Positions 1-6,924 of a DNA stretch of 6,924 nt are shown here, in pieces; position 1 is the first letter of the stretch; every line of letters begins with the position of its first letter. A program made the translations under genes and the position numbers. This DNA comes from an uncultured Bacteroidia bacterium (GTDB taxonomy: Bacteria > Bacteroidota > Bacteroidia > Bacteroidales > Prolixibacteraceae): contig CAIOOC010000566.1 in assembly GCA_903859795.1 (NCBI GenBank), positions 1 to 6,924 of the forward strand. Reading direction: 5' to 3'. A model generated the notes under the pieces. It saw nothing but the letters and a program-made list of their open reading frames with translations. It searched no databases and had not been told where the DNA came from.

Positions 1-125
1 GTCGAAAAATCCCTTTTTACAGAATTCTCCGGGGATGTTAAGGCCGTTGTTTCACGGATAGAATAAAATGATATTGTCAGAAGAAACGCAAAAATCTTTA
101 CCGGAAAAGTAATTTTATGAACCAT
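1..125 (-). CDS. N-terminus of an exported protein, 3' part outside the window
   Basis: An open frame starts at ATG 123-125 and runs off the left edge after 41 codons. The visible product begins MVHKITFPVKIFAFLLTISF: basic residues (His3, Lys4, Lys10), a hydrophobic core at about residues 11-23, then a plausible type I cleavage site after TTA (residue 28), followed by a polar stretch TSPENSVKRDFS. No Cys is available for lipidation. The start is supported by a strong Shine-Dalgarno five bases upstream and by its position 39 bases after the stop of the GH32-type gene on the same strand, so it is probably the next gene of the same operon. Too little is visible to name a family; another secreted glycosidase is a guess from context only. 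Confidence 0.75.
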   Translation of the reverse strand, partial: MVHKITFPVKIFAFLLTISFYSIRETTALTSPENSVKRDFS

Positions 126-130
126 TTCAA

Positions 131-137
131 CCTCCTT
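131..137 (-). promoter_or_regulatory. Strong Shine-Dalgarno site for the left-edge gene
   Basis: Read on the minus strand this is AAGGAGG, followed by TTGAA and then ATG at 125, a spacing of five bases from GGAGG. It decides the start of the partial exported protein at 1-125. The upstream neighbours at 3931 and 2525 have AT-rich leaders without such a motif, so this site stands out within the cluster. Confidence 0.75.
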
Positions 138-164
138 TTTTATTATAAGCTTACAATTCTATTA

Positions 165-2525
165 TTAATTACTTCGTTTCATATTCCATATCTCCAAACA
201 GGTACATTGCACGTTTCCCCCTTCGCTGAACAGATCAATTCCATCATACCGAGCATTCCTTTCCTTGGCTGCTATGGTACATGTCTGGCCGTTTACAAAA
301 GTCTCCAATAATAGCTTGTCAAGAAACACATGCATCCGAACGGGTTGACCTTTTTTAATATAAGAAGGCCGACCTTGTCCTGGTGTTACGCCAAGGTCTC
401 TATGGGTATCCGGCACACTGCCGTCAACCCCATATTCATTTGTGAGAGTATTAAAATAGATCCTGACAAAGCTGGTCCCATCTTGTGAAAGGCGTACTTT
501 AAGACCGAAACAACTTGCATCCCCCTGTTCAAAATCTGCGATAATTTCTACGGTATCACCGTGTTTACTTATATATCCTGAAGTTTTTGGCGACACTTTA
601 ATGTTTCGTTTGGAGAAATGTTCACCCCTTAAAGATTTCATCTCCGGCACCGGTTCCTGACAAAGATGATCTCCATGTAATTCAATTAAACGGGGCATAG
701 CATGGACCCCATACCAGGGTAATCCTTCAAAATCGCCATTTAGGTCTGCATACAATGCCATTATAATTCGTCTTGGTTTCGCCCCTGCTCCCTTTTGATC
801 GACACACAGCGGATTAAAACAGTGAAATGGGTTTGAATAGTCAAGAAGTAAACCGTGCTGCGTGTCCGGAATGAATTTAAGCTGTTGCCTATCAAATCGT
901 CCCACCCAATAACGAACAGGGTGTCCTCCCAGCATGAGAACATCTTTATTCCCGAAAGAAAGGAGGTAAGGGAATTCCATAAAGCCATTTTTATCTCCCT
1001 GACTGGAAGAATTCACCTCTTTTGGCTGAGTAAAGATCTCACCTCTCTCCTGCCAATGCTCAAGGTCAGGTGATGTCCAAAGCATTACAGCGTCACCCAG
1101 GTTTCCGGGACGGGTGCCTTTCTGCATCCTGGATATAATCGTATACCAGGTATTTCCCTCTTTCCAGACGTGCCCGTCATGATCATATTTGGTCAGGACA
1201 CCCTTTTTATTCCCGTAAGAAACCAGGCCATCGGAACTGTGTGCCAAAACACCATACTTACCCTGCTTTCCAAGGCCCGTGTAAATTACACCCGGGACAC
1301 CTTGATCATCGATGAAATGATTCATAAGCCAAATGCCATAAACATCCAGATTACTGTCAGCCATCGGACCGACAGGCCACTCACTCCAGTGTACCAGATC
1401 ATCACTGATGTAATGATCTAGGCTGCAATACCTAAGCAACTTGAAAATATTCCTGTAGGAGAAAACATGGTAGCGACCTTCGTAGTAAAAAGCCCCTGCT
1501 GGGTCCAGTATCCACCCGAAGGGCTGGGTCAGATGATAAGCCGGACGCCATGGATCGTGATTTGCCAGATTTTTTAACGATTTCCACAGTTTTCTGCAGG
1601 AAGCTGTATCCTTGTTTACCGAAGCGTCAAAAAAAGCATTATAATCCAGGATTGCCTGATCGATGGATCTCTTTTCACCCGAACTTTTCACGCTAACAAC
1701 ACCACTGAGGAAAGCAACCTGTTTATCAGAAAGTGTGCGGTTCCACAACGCCACGATGTCGATTTTGGCTTTACGGAAGGTGGGAGCGGGTGTGTACTCA
1801 TAAAGGTCTGGCCCACTCCACATAAACGCACCGATCTGCAATTCCTCATCAAACGGGGAACACAGCTCCTGATTAACAGGAATGGAATTTATCAAAATTC
1901 CGTTGCTGAAAAAATCAAGTTTCCCATTACCAACACGCATTATAAGGTCTGACCAACACCCCCGTTGAAGAATACATAAAGGCATTTCCCTGAAGACCTT
2001 ACCATGAGGGGTTTGCATACCCAAAAAGCCTATTGCCAAACCGTTTGTATGTATTGCAAGCGTCAGAAAATCGGAGAAGAAAATGGTGCCATTATCCTCC
2101 GGACCAATCCATACCCGCGTATATAAGCTAACCGCATTGTCATTAGAACGCAGCGTTTTGGTCCTGTTAATGTCGAGAGACAAGTAGCCTTGTTCGGTTA
2201 GTGAAGTTACAAAACCATCTCCACCCCTCTTTAGAGACTGTTCGTAATCGTCTCCCTCTATCTTCTGACCCAATTCCACATGGCCATTCATTTTCAAATC
2301 GAGCGGATAATTTTCATTTGCCCGAAGGGTTTTCATATGCCAGACAATTCTAGCATCATGCAATGGATTGTCTGGAAATTCTGTAAATGAAGAATTTGCG
2401 GTAATTCCGACACTGTCAGGGATTACAACTATTGAATTTTTTTCCGCAAAGATCCCCTTAGAAGTTAAGAACAGCAGGATAAAAATTCCATTAAAGCTCT
2501 TTTTTATGTCAATCTTCACTTTCAC
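165..2525 (-). CDS. Secreted LamG + GH32-type glycosidase
   Basis: 786-residue exported, two-module protein. Residues 1-27 form a type I signal peptide (cleavage likely after GIFA). Residues about 57-275 look like a LamG/concanavalin-A-like domain, ending in the typical strand IDIVALWNRTLSDKQVAFL; such domains usually bind carbohydrate. Residues about 328-640 match the GH32 five-bladed beta-propeller: GWILDPAG (337-344, Asp341 as nucleophile, codon 1503-1505) replaces WMNDPNG; HYISDDLVHW (371-380) matches the family's SxDLVHW block; YDHDGHVWKEGNTWY (447-461) takes the place of the RDP region; MEFPYLL (516-522, Glu517 as acid/base, codon 975-977) replaces WECPDLF; WYGVHAMPRLIEL (604-616) closes the propeller. 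Residues about 645-780 are the GH32 C-terminal beta-sandwich, with LLLETFVNG (738-746). GH32 enzymes usually cleave beta-fructofuranosides, but the altered motifs and the rhamnosidase/fucosidase context make the true substrate open. The start codon is GTG (2523-2525), with a second in-frame GTG two codons on; an in-frame TAA lies just upstream and no ATG precedes the signal peptide. The 67-base gap to the previous gene shows no convincing promoter or hairpin. Confidence 0.85.
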   Translation of the reverse strand: MKVKIDIKKSFNGIFILLFLTSKGIFAEKNSIVVIPDSVGITANSSFTEFPDNPLHDARIVWHMKTLRANENYPLDLKMNGHVELGQKIEGDDYEQSLKRGGDGFVTSLTEQGYLSLDINRTKTLRSNDNAVSLYTRVWIGPEDNGTIFFSDFLTLAIHTNGLAIGFLGMQTPHGKVFREMPLCILQRGCWSDLIMRVGNGKLDFFSNGILINSIPVNQELCSPFDEELQIGAFMWSGPDLYEYTPAPTFRKAKIDIVALWNRTLSDKQVAFLSGVVSVKSSGEKRSIDQAILDYNAFFDASVNKDTASCRKLWKSLKNLANHDPWRPAYHLTQPFGWILDPAGAFYYEGRYHVFSYRNIFKLLRYCSLDHYISDDLVHWSEWPVGPMADSNLDVYGIWLMNHFIDDQGVPGVIYTGLGKQGKYGVLAHSSDGLVSYGNKKGVLTKYDHDGHVWKEGNTWYTIISRMQKGTRPGNLGDAVMLWTSPDLEHWQERGEIFTQPKEVNSSSQGDKNGFMEFPYLLSFGNKDVLMLGGHPVRYWVGRFDRQQLKFIPDTQHGLLLDYSNPFHCFNPLCVDQKGAGAKPRRIIMALYADLNGDFEGLPWYGVHAMPRLIELHGDHLCQEPVPEMKSLRGEHFSKRNIKVSPKTSGYISKHGDTVEIIADFEQGDASCFGLKVRLSQDGTSFVRIYFNTLTNEYGVDGSVPDTHRDLGVTPGQGRPSYIKKGQPVRMHVFLDKLLLETFVNGQTCTIAAKERNARYDGIDLFSEGGNVQCTCLEIWNMKRSN

Positions 2526-2593
2526 AATCTTTTAACTAATTATTTATGCCTTCTGCTTAAACTGGATAAACTTTTTCAGCAAGCCCAACTGTC

Positions 2594-3931
2594 CTACTCA
2601 AGAACAATAATTGTATCAAGATCATCCCAATGATCTGTTGATTTGAGAGTCAGAACTACAGCCGATTCTGTTTGTTTCAAATCAATAGTATGATTGTTGG
2701 AAAATAAACAGGCTGATTTAAAACGGCATTTATCTGCCGGCGCTCTAAGTTCTATACTTTGCCCTTTCGGAGGCAAAAAAACATGCAGGTAAGTCTTTTT
2801 TCCATCAGGAGACTCGGTGGCAACATATTGAGTCCCTAATAAGGGTTGACCCTCTTTTGTTATGTATGCTTTACCCGGACGTGTTCCGAAAAGTGTCTCG
2901 CCTGCTTTATCAATAAAACTGCCTAAATCCTTACAGAAAGTGCGGACACCCGGTTCCCATCTTCCTCCTGGGTGAGGGCCTGCAGACCAGCAGGTGCCCC
3001 CTCCGCTCCTGTTACATACAGAGGCCTGGATTATCGTATAACGGTAAGCCATTTCAGGGTTGAAAGTGACGTTATTTATTTTTGCCCACCACTCTCCGCT
3101 GATTCGTTGGCATCTTACCCAACTTATAGCAGGAAAGGGTGGAACCATATTATCTTCGTTTGCAGAGAAGTCGGCACATAAGGGGTTATTGCCGCTGTTT
3201 TGAATTATCCATGATTCAGGATAACGATCAATTATTGTTTTTCTCAGCCGAGTAGCGTCCACTTGTTCCGGAAGGCCACCATCAATAAAATAGCCGGATA
3301 TATCTTTCCCGTACTTATCAAGTAATTCACCGAAAAACTCATTCACAAAATCGTTCCATCGGGTGTATGGAGCACCATCATTCCACCCTGCACGTTCCCG
3401 GTCTTCTTTGGTAAAATCATGTCCGTCACTTGGATGAAAATAGAGTAATAACTTAATATTCTTCGCCTTCAACGCTTTTATAAGATCCCTTATAACATCA
3501 CGGCTTGAACAGTGACCCGGTAAACGAAGCTTCATCACGTCACTTGGATAGAGCACGTTCATATTGGCATGAAAGGTTGTAAAAACAACATATTGCGCCC
3601 GCATTGATACTGCAGTAGCAACCAGATCATTTACATCAAGGTTATCGGCCAATTCATCAAGGCTTTTTACTTTTGAGGTGTCGGCCCATAGTGTTGATCC
3701 CCATTGATATGGCTTTCCGGCATAAGTATAATGGATGAATAGACCCAGATGCATTTGTTTATAAGCGAGGCTCTTAGCAGATACATCCTTATTTCCGGTT
3801 ACCTTTTCATCAGCGGAAACACTATTACAATTCTTGCTTAGCTCCCCGGGGTTGGCATATAAAGCATTGCCCCATAAAGCCGAAAGCAACAGAATATAGA
3901 TTATTGCCTTTAATTTACAGAAATATCGCAT
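2594..3931 (-). CDS. Secreted GH29-like (alpha-L-fucosidase superfamily) glycosidase
   Basis: 445-residue exported protein related to GH29 alpha-L-fucosidases, which are retaining exo-enzymes with a TIM-barrel catalytic domain and a C-terminal beta-sandwich. It starts at ATG 3931 with a type I signal peptide (KLK, then a hydrophobic run, likely cleavage after ALYA at residue 26); no lipobox is present. Family landmarks in order: LGLFIHY (64-70, matching the FGMFIHWG motif), AQYVVFTTFHANMN (112-125, matching the AKYxVLTxKHHDGF block), SSRDVIRDLIKALKAKNIKL (142-161), ISGYFIDGG (211-219, Asp217 as candidate nucleophile, codon 3281-3283) and GETLFGTRPGKAYI (344-357), which opens the C-terminal domain. 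The second His and the Asp of the usual HHD triplet are replaced (Ala122, Asn123), and the usual WExC segment reads WVRCQRISGEWW, so substrate recognition may differ from true fucosidases. Glu280 in that segment is a tentative acid/base. Nine cysteines remain in the mature protein, so disulfides are possible. The gene starts 10 bases after the GH106 stop, without an obvious Shine-Dalgarno. GH29-like membership is likely; fucose as substrate is uncertain. Confidence 0.82.
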   Translation of the reverse strand: MRYFCKLKAIIYILLLSALWGNALYANPGELSKNCNSVSADEKVTGNKDVSAKSLAYKQMHLGLFIHYTYAGKPYQWGSTLWADTSKVKSLDELADNLDVNDLVATAVSMRAQYVVFTTFHANMNVLYPSDVMKLRLPGHCSSRDVIRDLIKALKAKNIKLLLYFHPSDGHDFTKEDRERAGWNDGAPYTRWNDFVNEFFGELLDKYGKDISGYFIDGGLPEQVDATRLRKTIIDRYPESWIIQNSGNNPLCADFSANEDNMVPPFPAISWVRCQRISGEWWAKINNVTFNPEMAYRYTIIQASVCNRSGGGTCWSAGPHPGGRWEPGVRTFCKDLGSFIDKAGETLFGTRPGKAYITKEGQPLLGTQYVATESPDGKKTYLHVFLPPKGQSIELRAPADKCRFKSACLFSNNHTIDLKQTESAVVLTLKSTDHWDDLDTIIVLE

Positions 3932-3941
3932 GATCTTATTT

Positions 3942-6924
3942 TTAGTTTAAATTCACCTGCAACGTTACAGGCCCAATCAGGCCGGAAGGTAATAGAGGTG
4001 AGTCGGGTTTGTACGTTATCACATTTGTATTGGTTTTCCTTCTCCCGGCAGGTAATGAAACATCGCCAATCAGGCGGTTAGGCCAAAGGTTGACAACTTC
4101 AATTTCAATCTTGTTTTTGCCGCTTTTCAATGCTGATGAAACATCCACATGCCAAGGATAACACCATATTACGCCAAGGTCTTTGCCATTTAGACGTACC
4201 CTGGCACTCTCCTTAACGGAGCCCAGATCAAGAAAAACCTCTTTTGTATCGGGAACCGAAAGGCTGGAAATATCAAAACCCTTTGAGTACAAAGCAGTAC
4301 CGCTATAATGTTTAATGGCGTCTTCGGGACGTATACTCCAATCTTCCAATTTATTGAAATTAAACAAACCAGAGGCTTGCTCCTGATTAAGACCATCAGT
4401 TGGATAAAACCATTCTTTATTGAATTGCACATCCCACGAACCGGAAAGTTCACAAACAGGTTTTAAATGGATGATGTTTTTGACATTTTTTGCCAGAGTT
4501 CCGGAGCCCACCTTAGGAAACACGATGAACATTGATTCGTAAGGTTTGAATTCCAAAGCGATTACTGTTCGTCCATTCTGTATTTCAAACTCGGGAAGCG
4601 CCCTCTTTTTCCCGCTGACAGGATCCCATAACTCGGGCTTTCGACCCTCAACACGGAATATGGTTTTCGCCGTCTCCATCCGCTCATTTCTGTTAGCGAT
4701 GAAGTATATTTCGGCTTCCGGTGTAGTACGGTGGATAAAATCAATGAATGCGGATCCATCAGTACCAACTGCTTCAAAATCGGGAAGTACGCCATCGGAC
4801 AATAAAACCTCGCGTAATGTTTTGCCATCGATAATCCGTCCTTTACCAATCTTTCCTTCTTTTATAGTAGTGCCATTAATATTTCCCCATAAATATTCTG
4901 CTGTCTTTCTGACAGCAATATCACATTCCGGATAATTGAGTAATCCGGGGTCCCGTTCGGGTTTTGGACCAATAACAGTTGCTCCGGCCTCAACAAGTTC
5001 CCTTATTTTATTGATCACCTCCACAGGCATAGTTTTTATGTCAGGTAGAGAAAGTAAGTGATAACTCATTCCGTCGGGCAAGACAACTCTTCCGTTTTTC
5101 ACACTCAATCTTGTAAGCAATACCTCCGCATTACAGACATCGTAATCGTATCCTTTGCCAAGTGACGGATCAGTATGTTTAATATCGACAATATTCGGAG
5201 CCCAATCTCCATTATAATAAAGTACATCTCCAACAAATAAACCGCTCTGCAGTAATGACTGACACCGGTTTACATAGTTGAGCCAGGGTCCAGCTGCTTG
5301 TTGCCACCAGGTAACATTAGGGTTGAAATGTGTTCCTGCCCCATACTCATAGCCGGGAAGCCCATCCTTTGGTCGGGTTGAAGTCATGGTATGAAATACA
5401 AACCGGTTAATCCCCTCACAGAATGCCCGGTCGGCAATCGGTTTAAGTATTCCGGGGGATTGCTGCCAGTGGCTGCCACCGGTAAAAGCTTCAGCAGAGG
5501 CAGTTTTCTTACCGTAAATATGTGATGCTGCGGCTGTTTGTTTTCCGACCAAATTCTGACCATCTCTCACGACTCCCTCAGGTTCATTCCAGAATTCTCC
5601 CATTGGATTATCACATCGACCCAGGTTTTTAAGTCCGTCCATACAGACAGTCCCTGACCAACTTGGTCCCGCTGCTTCGCATTGAATTTTTATGCCATAC
5701 GGATGGGATAACTCTGCCAGTCGTCCTAAACTGTTATCCGCAAAACAATCTGCCACAGTTTTCCGGTAATCATAGAGAAACCGGTCTGAGATTTCTGCAT
5801 TCCCGACTATTCTGCCAGCAAATACCGGTAGATATGGTGTTGGGGCATAGCCCCGGTATTTTTTGAATTCCTTTAAGAGATTCTCTGTCCAGTTGGGATA
5901 ACCATCTTCAAAACTATCGGTTACAAAATATTTAAGTGTTTTTCCGGCATGTGAACCTGCTTCCCTCAAAAGAACTTCTCCAAGATTTTTAAAATGGAAG
6001 TCAGTTGCCGCCCGATTTAACCAATCAATCTCTAAAACATATCCTACTTCCGGAAGTATACATCTTACATCAGCTCCGGTAGCTACATGACCTGTAGTAA
6101 TAATGGTCCATTTTCCCGGTGGGACATTCCAAGCCAAAGTTCCGTCATCTTTTACCTTTGATGTTAAATCTACCACACCAGCTATTGCAATTGGCTTATC
6201 GTCAGGATATGGGTTCCACGGTTTCAGCGGGACACCCATCACTTCAGGTGCAGGCACATTGTATGGGCCATCGAGCCTGTTGCTTTTTGCATCAAGCAAT
6301 TTCATTCTTTCTTCTCCTAATCCAGCGCCCTTCCCTTCAATTTCCTTGTAAGCTACTATTGAATTCACGCGGTAGTCCATTTTATCCTTTGACCAGGTCA
6401 TATAATGACTAACATTGCCATGATAAGGAGATTTATACCCGGCACGGGGATCGGGGACGGGCAACTTCCCGGAAAATAACTGAGGTCCAGAAATTGTTAG
6501 TTCTGATTGGACAAACCATCTGGAATTTAACTCAGGGGGAATCCATGCTCCTCCCATCGACCAGCCTCCACCGCCAAAATTGACACCCACTTCCAAACCG
6601 AGTCTGGCTGCTTCTCCAAGGGCATACCGGTAAAGTTCCAACCACTGCGGAGAGAGGAAAACCGGACCTCTTGGCATTTCAGCAACACCATAGTCATTTC
6701 CTGTACACACCAGGGTAACGCCACCCATCCCTTTCTTTTTAAACTCTTCCAAATCGCGGGTGATCCCTTGTTTATCAACTAAACTGTTAAACCACCACCA
6801 AAAACAGGAGGGCTTCGCAGAATCAGGCGGTACATCAAAGAGTTGCTCTGGAGTGGTCGATTTCTTATCACTCCTTTTAATTGGATTATTATTCTTATCA
6901 TTTTTAACAACTGACTGAGAGTAA
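3942..6924 (-). CDS. GH106-type alpha-L-rhamnosidase, 5' end outside the window
   Basis: Large glycoside hydrolase predicted to release terminal alpha-L-rhamnose from a polysaccharide in the periplasm or at the cell surface. The frame is open to the window edge, giving 993 visible residues (first complete codon at 6923-6921); start and any signal peptide lie beyond 6924. A polar Asn/Lys/Ser/Thr-rich stretch (about residues 1-28) precedes the family N-terminal signature PPDSAKPSCFWWWFNSLVDK and then GITRDLEEFKKKGMGGV. Further GH106 hallmarks are TDSFEDGYPNWT (Glu at visible residue 339, codon 5907-5909), QCEAAGPSW (Glu 416), SAEAFTGG (Glu 478, codon 5490-5492) and THFNPNVTWWQQA. The C-terminal 230 or so residues form beta-sandwich modules ending in a galactose-binding-like domain (RVRLNGKDLGVIW, NLWPNRLIGD, SPLLPSGLIGPV). 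Glu 339 and Glu 478 are my candidates for the catalytic pair, by position only. A TTG at 6750-6752 could be taken as a start, but the WWW block upstream shows it is internal. The stop is 10 bases before the GH29-like gene, so the two are probably co-transcribed. Confidence 0.9.
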   Translation of the reverse strand, partial: YSQSVVKNDKNNNPIKRSDKKSTTPEQLFDVPPDSAKPSCFWWWFNSLVDKQGITRDLEEFKKKGMGGVTLVCTGNDYGVAEMPRGPVFLSPQWLELYRYALGEAARLGLEVGVNFGGGGWSMGGAWIPPELNSRWFVQSELTISGPQLFSGKLPVPDPRAGYKSPYHGNVSHYMTWSKDKMDYRVNSIVAYKEIEGKGAGLGEERMKLLDAKSNRLDGPYNVPAPEVMGVPLKPWNPYPDDKPIAIAGVVDLTSKVKDDGTLAWNVPPGKWTIITTGHVATGADVRCILPEVGYVLEIDWLNRAATDFHFKNLGEVLLREAGSHAGKTLKYFVTDSFEDGYPNWTENLLKEFKKYRGYAPTPYLPVFAGRIVGNAEISDRFLYDYRKTVADCFADNSLGRLAELSHPYGIKIQCEAAGPSWSGTVCMDGLKNLGRCDNPMGEFWNEPEGVVRDGQNLVGKQTAAASHIYGKKTASAEAFTGGSHWQQSPGILKPIADRAFCEGINRFVFHTMTSTRPKDGLPGYEYGAGTHFNPNVTWWQQAAGPWLNYVNRCQSLLQSGLFVGDVLYYNGDWAPNIVDIKHTDPSLGKGYDYDVCNAEVLLTRLSVKNGRVVLPDGMSYHLLSLPDIKTMPVEVINKIRELVEAGATVIGPKPERDPGLLNYPECDIAVRKTAEYLWGNINGTTIKEGKIGKGRIIDGKTLREVLLSDGVLPDFEAVGTDGSAFIDFIHRTTPEAEIYFIANRNERMETAKTIFRVEGRKPELWDPVSGKKRALPEFEIQNGRTVIALEFKPYESMFIVFPKVGSGTLAKNVKNIIHLKPVCELSGSWDVQFNKEWFYPTDGLNQEQASGLFNFNKLEDWSIRPEDAIKHYSGTALYSKGFDISSLSVPDTKEVFLDLGSVKESARVRLNGKDLGVIWCYPWHVDVSSALKSGKNKIEIEVVNLWPNRLIGDVSLPAGRRKTNTNVITYKPDSPLLPSGLIGPVTLQVNLN

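Noticed and set aside
147..154. Perfect 8-base palindrome TAAGCTTA in the gap before the left-edge gene
   Set aside because: Short self-complementary runs like this arise easily by chance in AT-rich sequence; there is no extended stem or second copy to suggest an operator or terminator.
117..311. Plus-strand open frame of 64 codons with a hydrophobic N-terminus
   Set aside because: It overlaps the 3' end of the GH32-type gene and the start and Shine-Dalgarno of the left-edge gene on the other strand; its hydrophobicity comes from the AT-rich intergenic sequence.
2526..2593. Possible hairpin or promoter between the GH29-like and GH32-type genes
   Set aside because: Only a stem of about four pairs (GCTT with AAGC) can be drawn, with a long loop and no following T-run, and no convincing Bacteroidota -33/-7 promoter pair is visible.
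4546..4935. Plus-strand open frame of 129 codons inside the rhamnosidase gene
   Set aside because: It lies antisense to a well-supported GH106 coding region, its product shows no recognisable motif, and there is no ribosome-binding context; it is a shadow frame.

Overview
The window looks like part of a carbohydrate-degradation gene cluster of a Gram-negative saprophyte, most likely from the Bacteroidota. That guess rests on four things: the enzyme families, the head-to-tail packing of secreted glycosidases on one strand, the AT-rich translation starts without Shine-Dalgarno motifs in front of two genes, and the moderate GC content. No SusC/SusD pair, 16S or other phylogenetic marker is present, so the assignment is tentative; Lentisphaerota, Planctomycetota or related groups remain possible.

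Everything is on the minus strand, so transcription runs from the right end to the left. First comes a large GH106-type alpha-L-rhamnosidase whose 5' end lies beyond position 6924. Ten bases after its stop codon a secreted GH29-like (alpha-L-fucosidase superfamily) enzyme begins. After a 67-base gap comes a secreted two-domain protein, a LamG-type concanavalin-like domain followed by a GH32-type beta-propeller and beta-sandwich. After a further 39 bases a fourth exported protein starts; only its signal peptide and about 13 following residues are inside the window. The short gaps and the lack of a visible terminator suggest a single operon. No RNA genes, mobile elements, CRISPR arrays or long repeats were found, and there is no gene-free stretch above 300 bases.

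The working picture is a periplasmic or surface exo-glycosidase set that trims a branched, deoxysugar-rich polysaccharide: rhamnose by the GH106 enzyme, fucose or a fucose-like sugar by the GH29 relative, and an unknown, possibly furanosidic, sugar by the GH32 relative. The most interesting points are that the GH29-like and GH32-like proteins keep the core catalytic acids of their families but have altered signature motifs around the substrate-binding residues. Each may therefore represent a divergent subfamily with a specificity other than plain fucoside or fructan hydrolysis.
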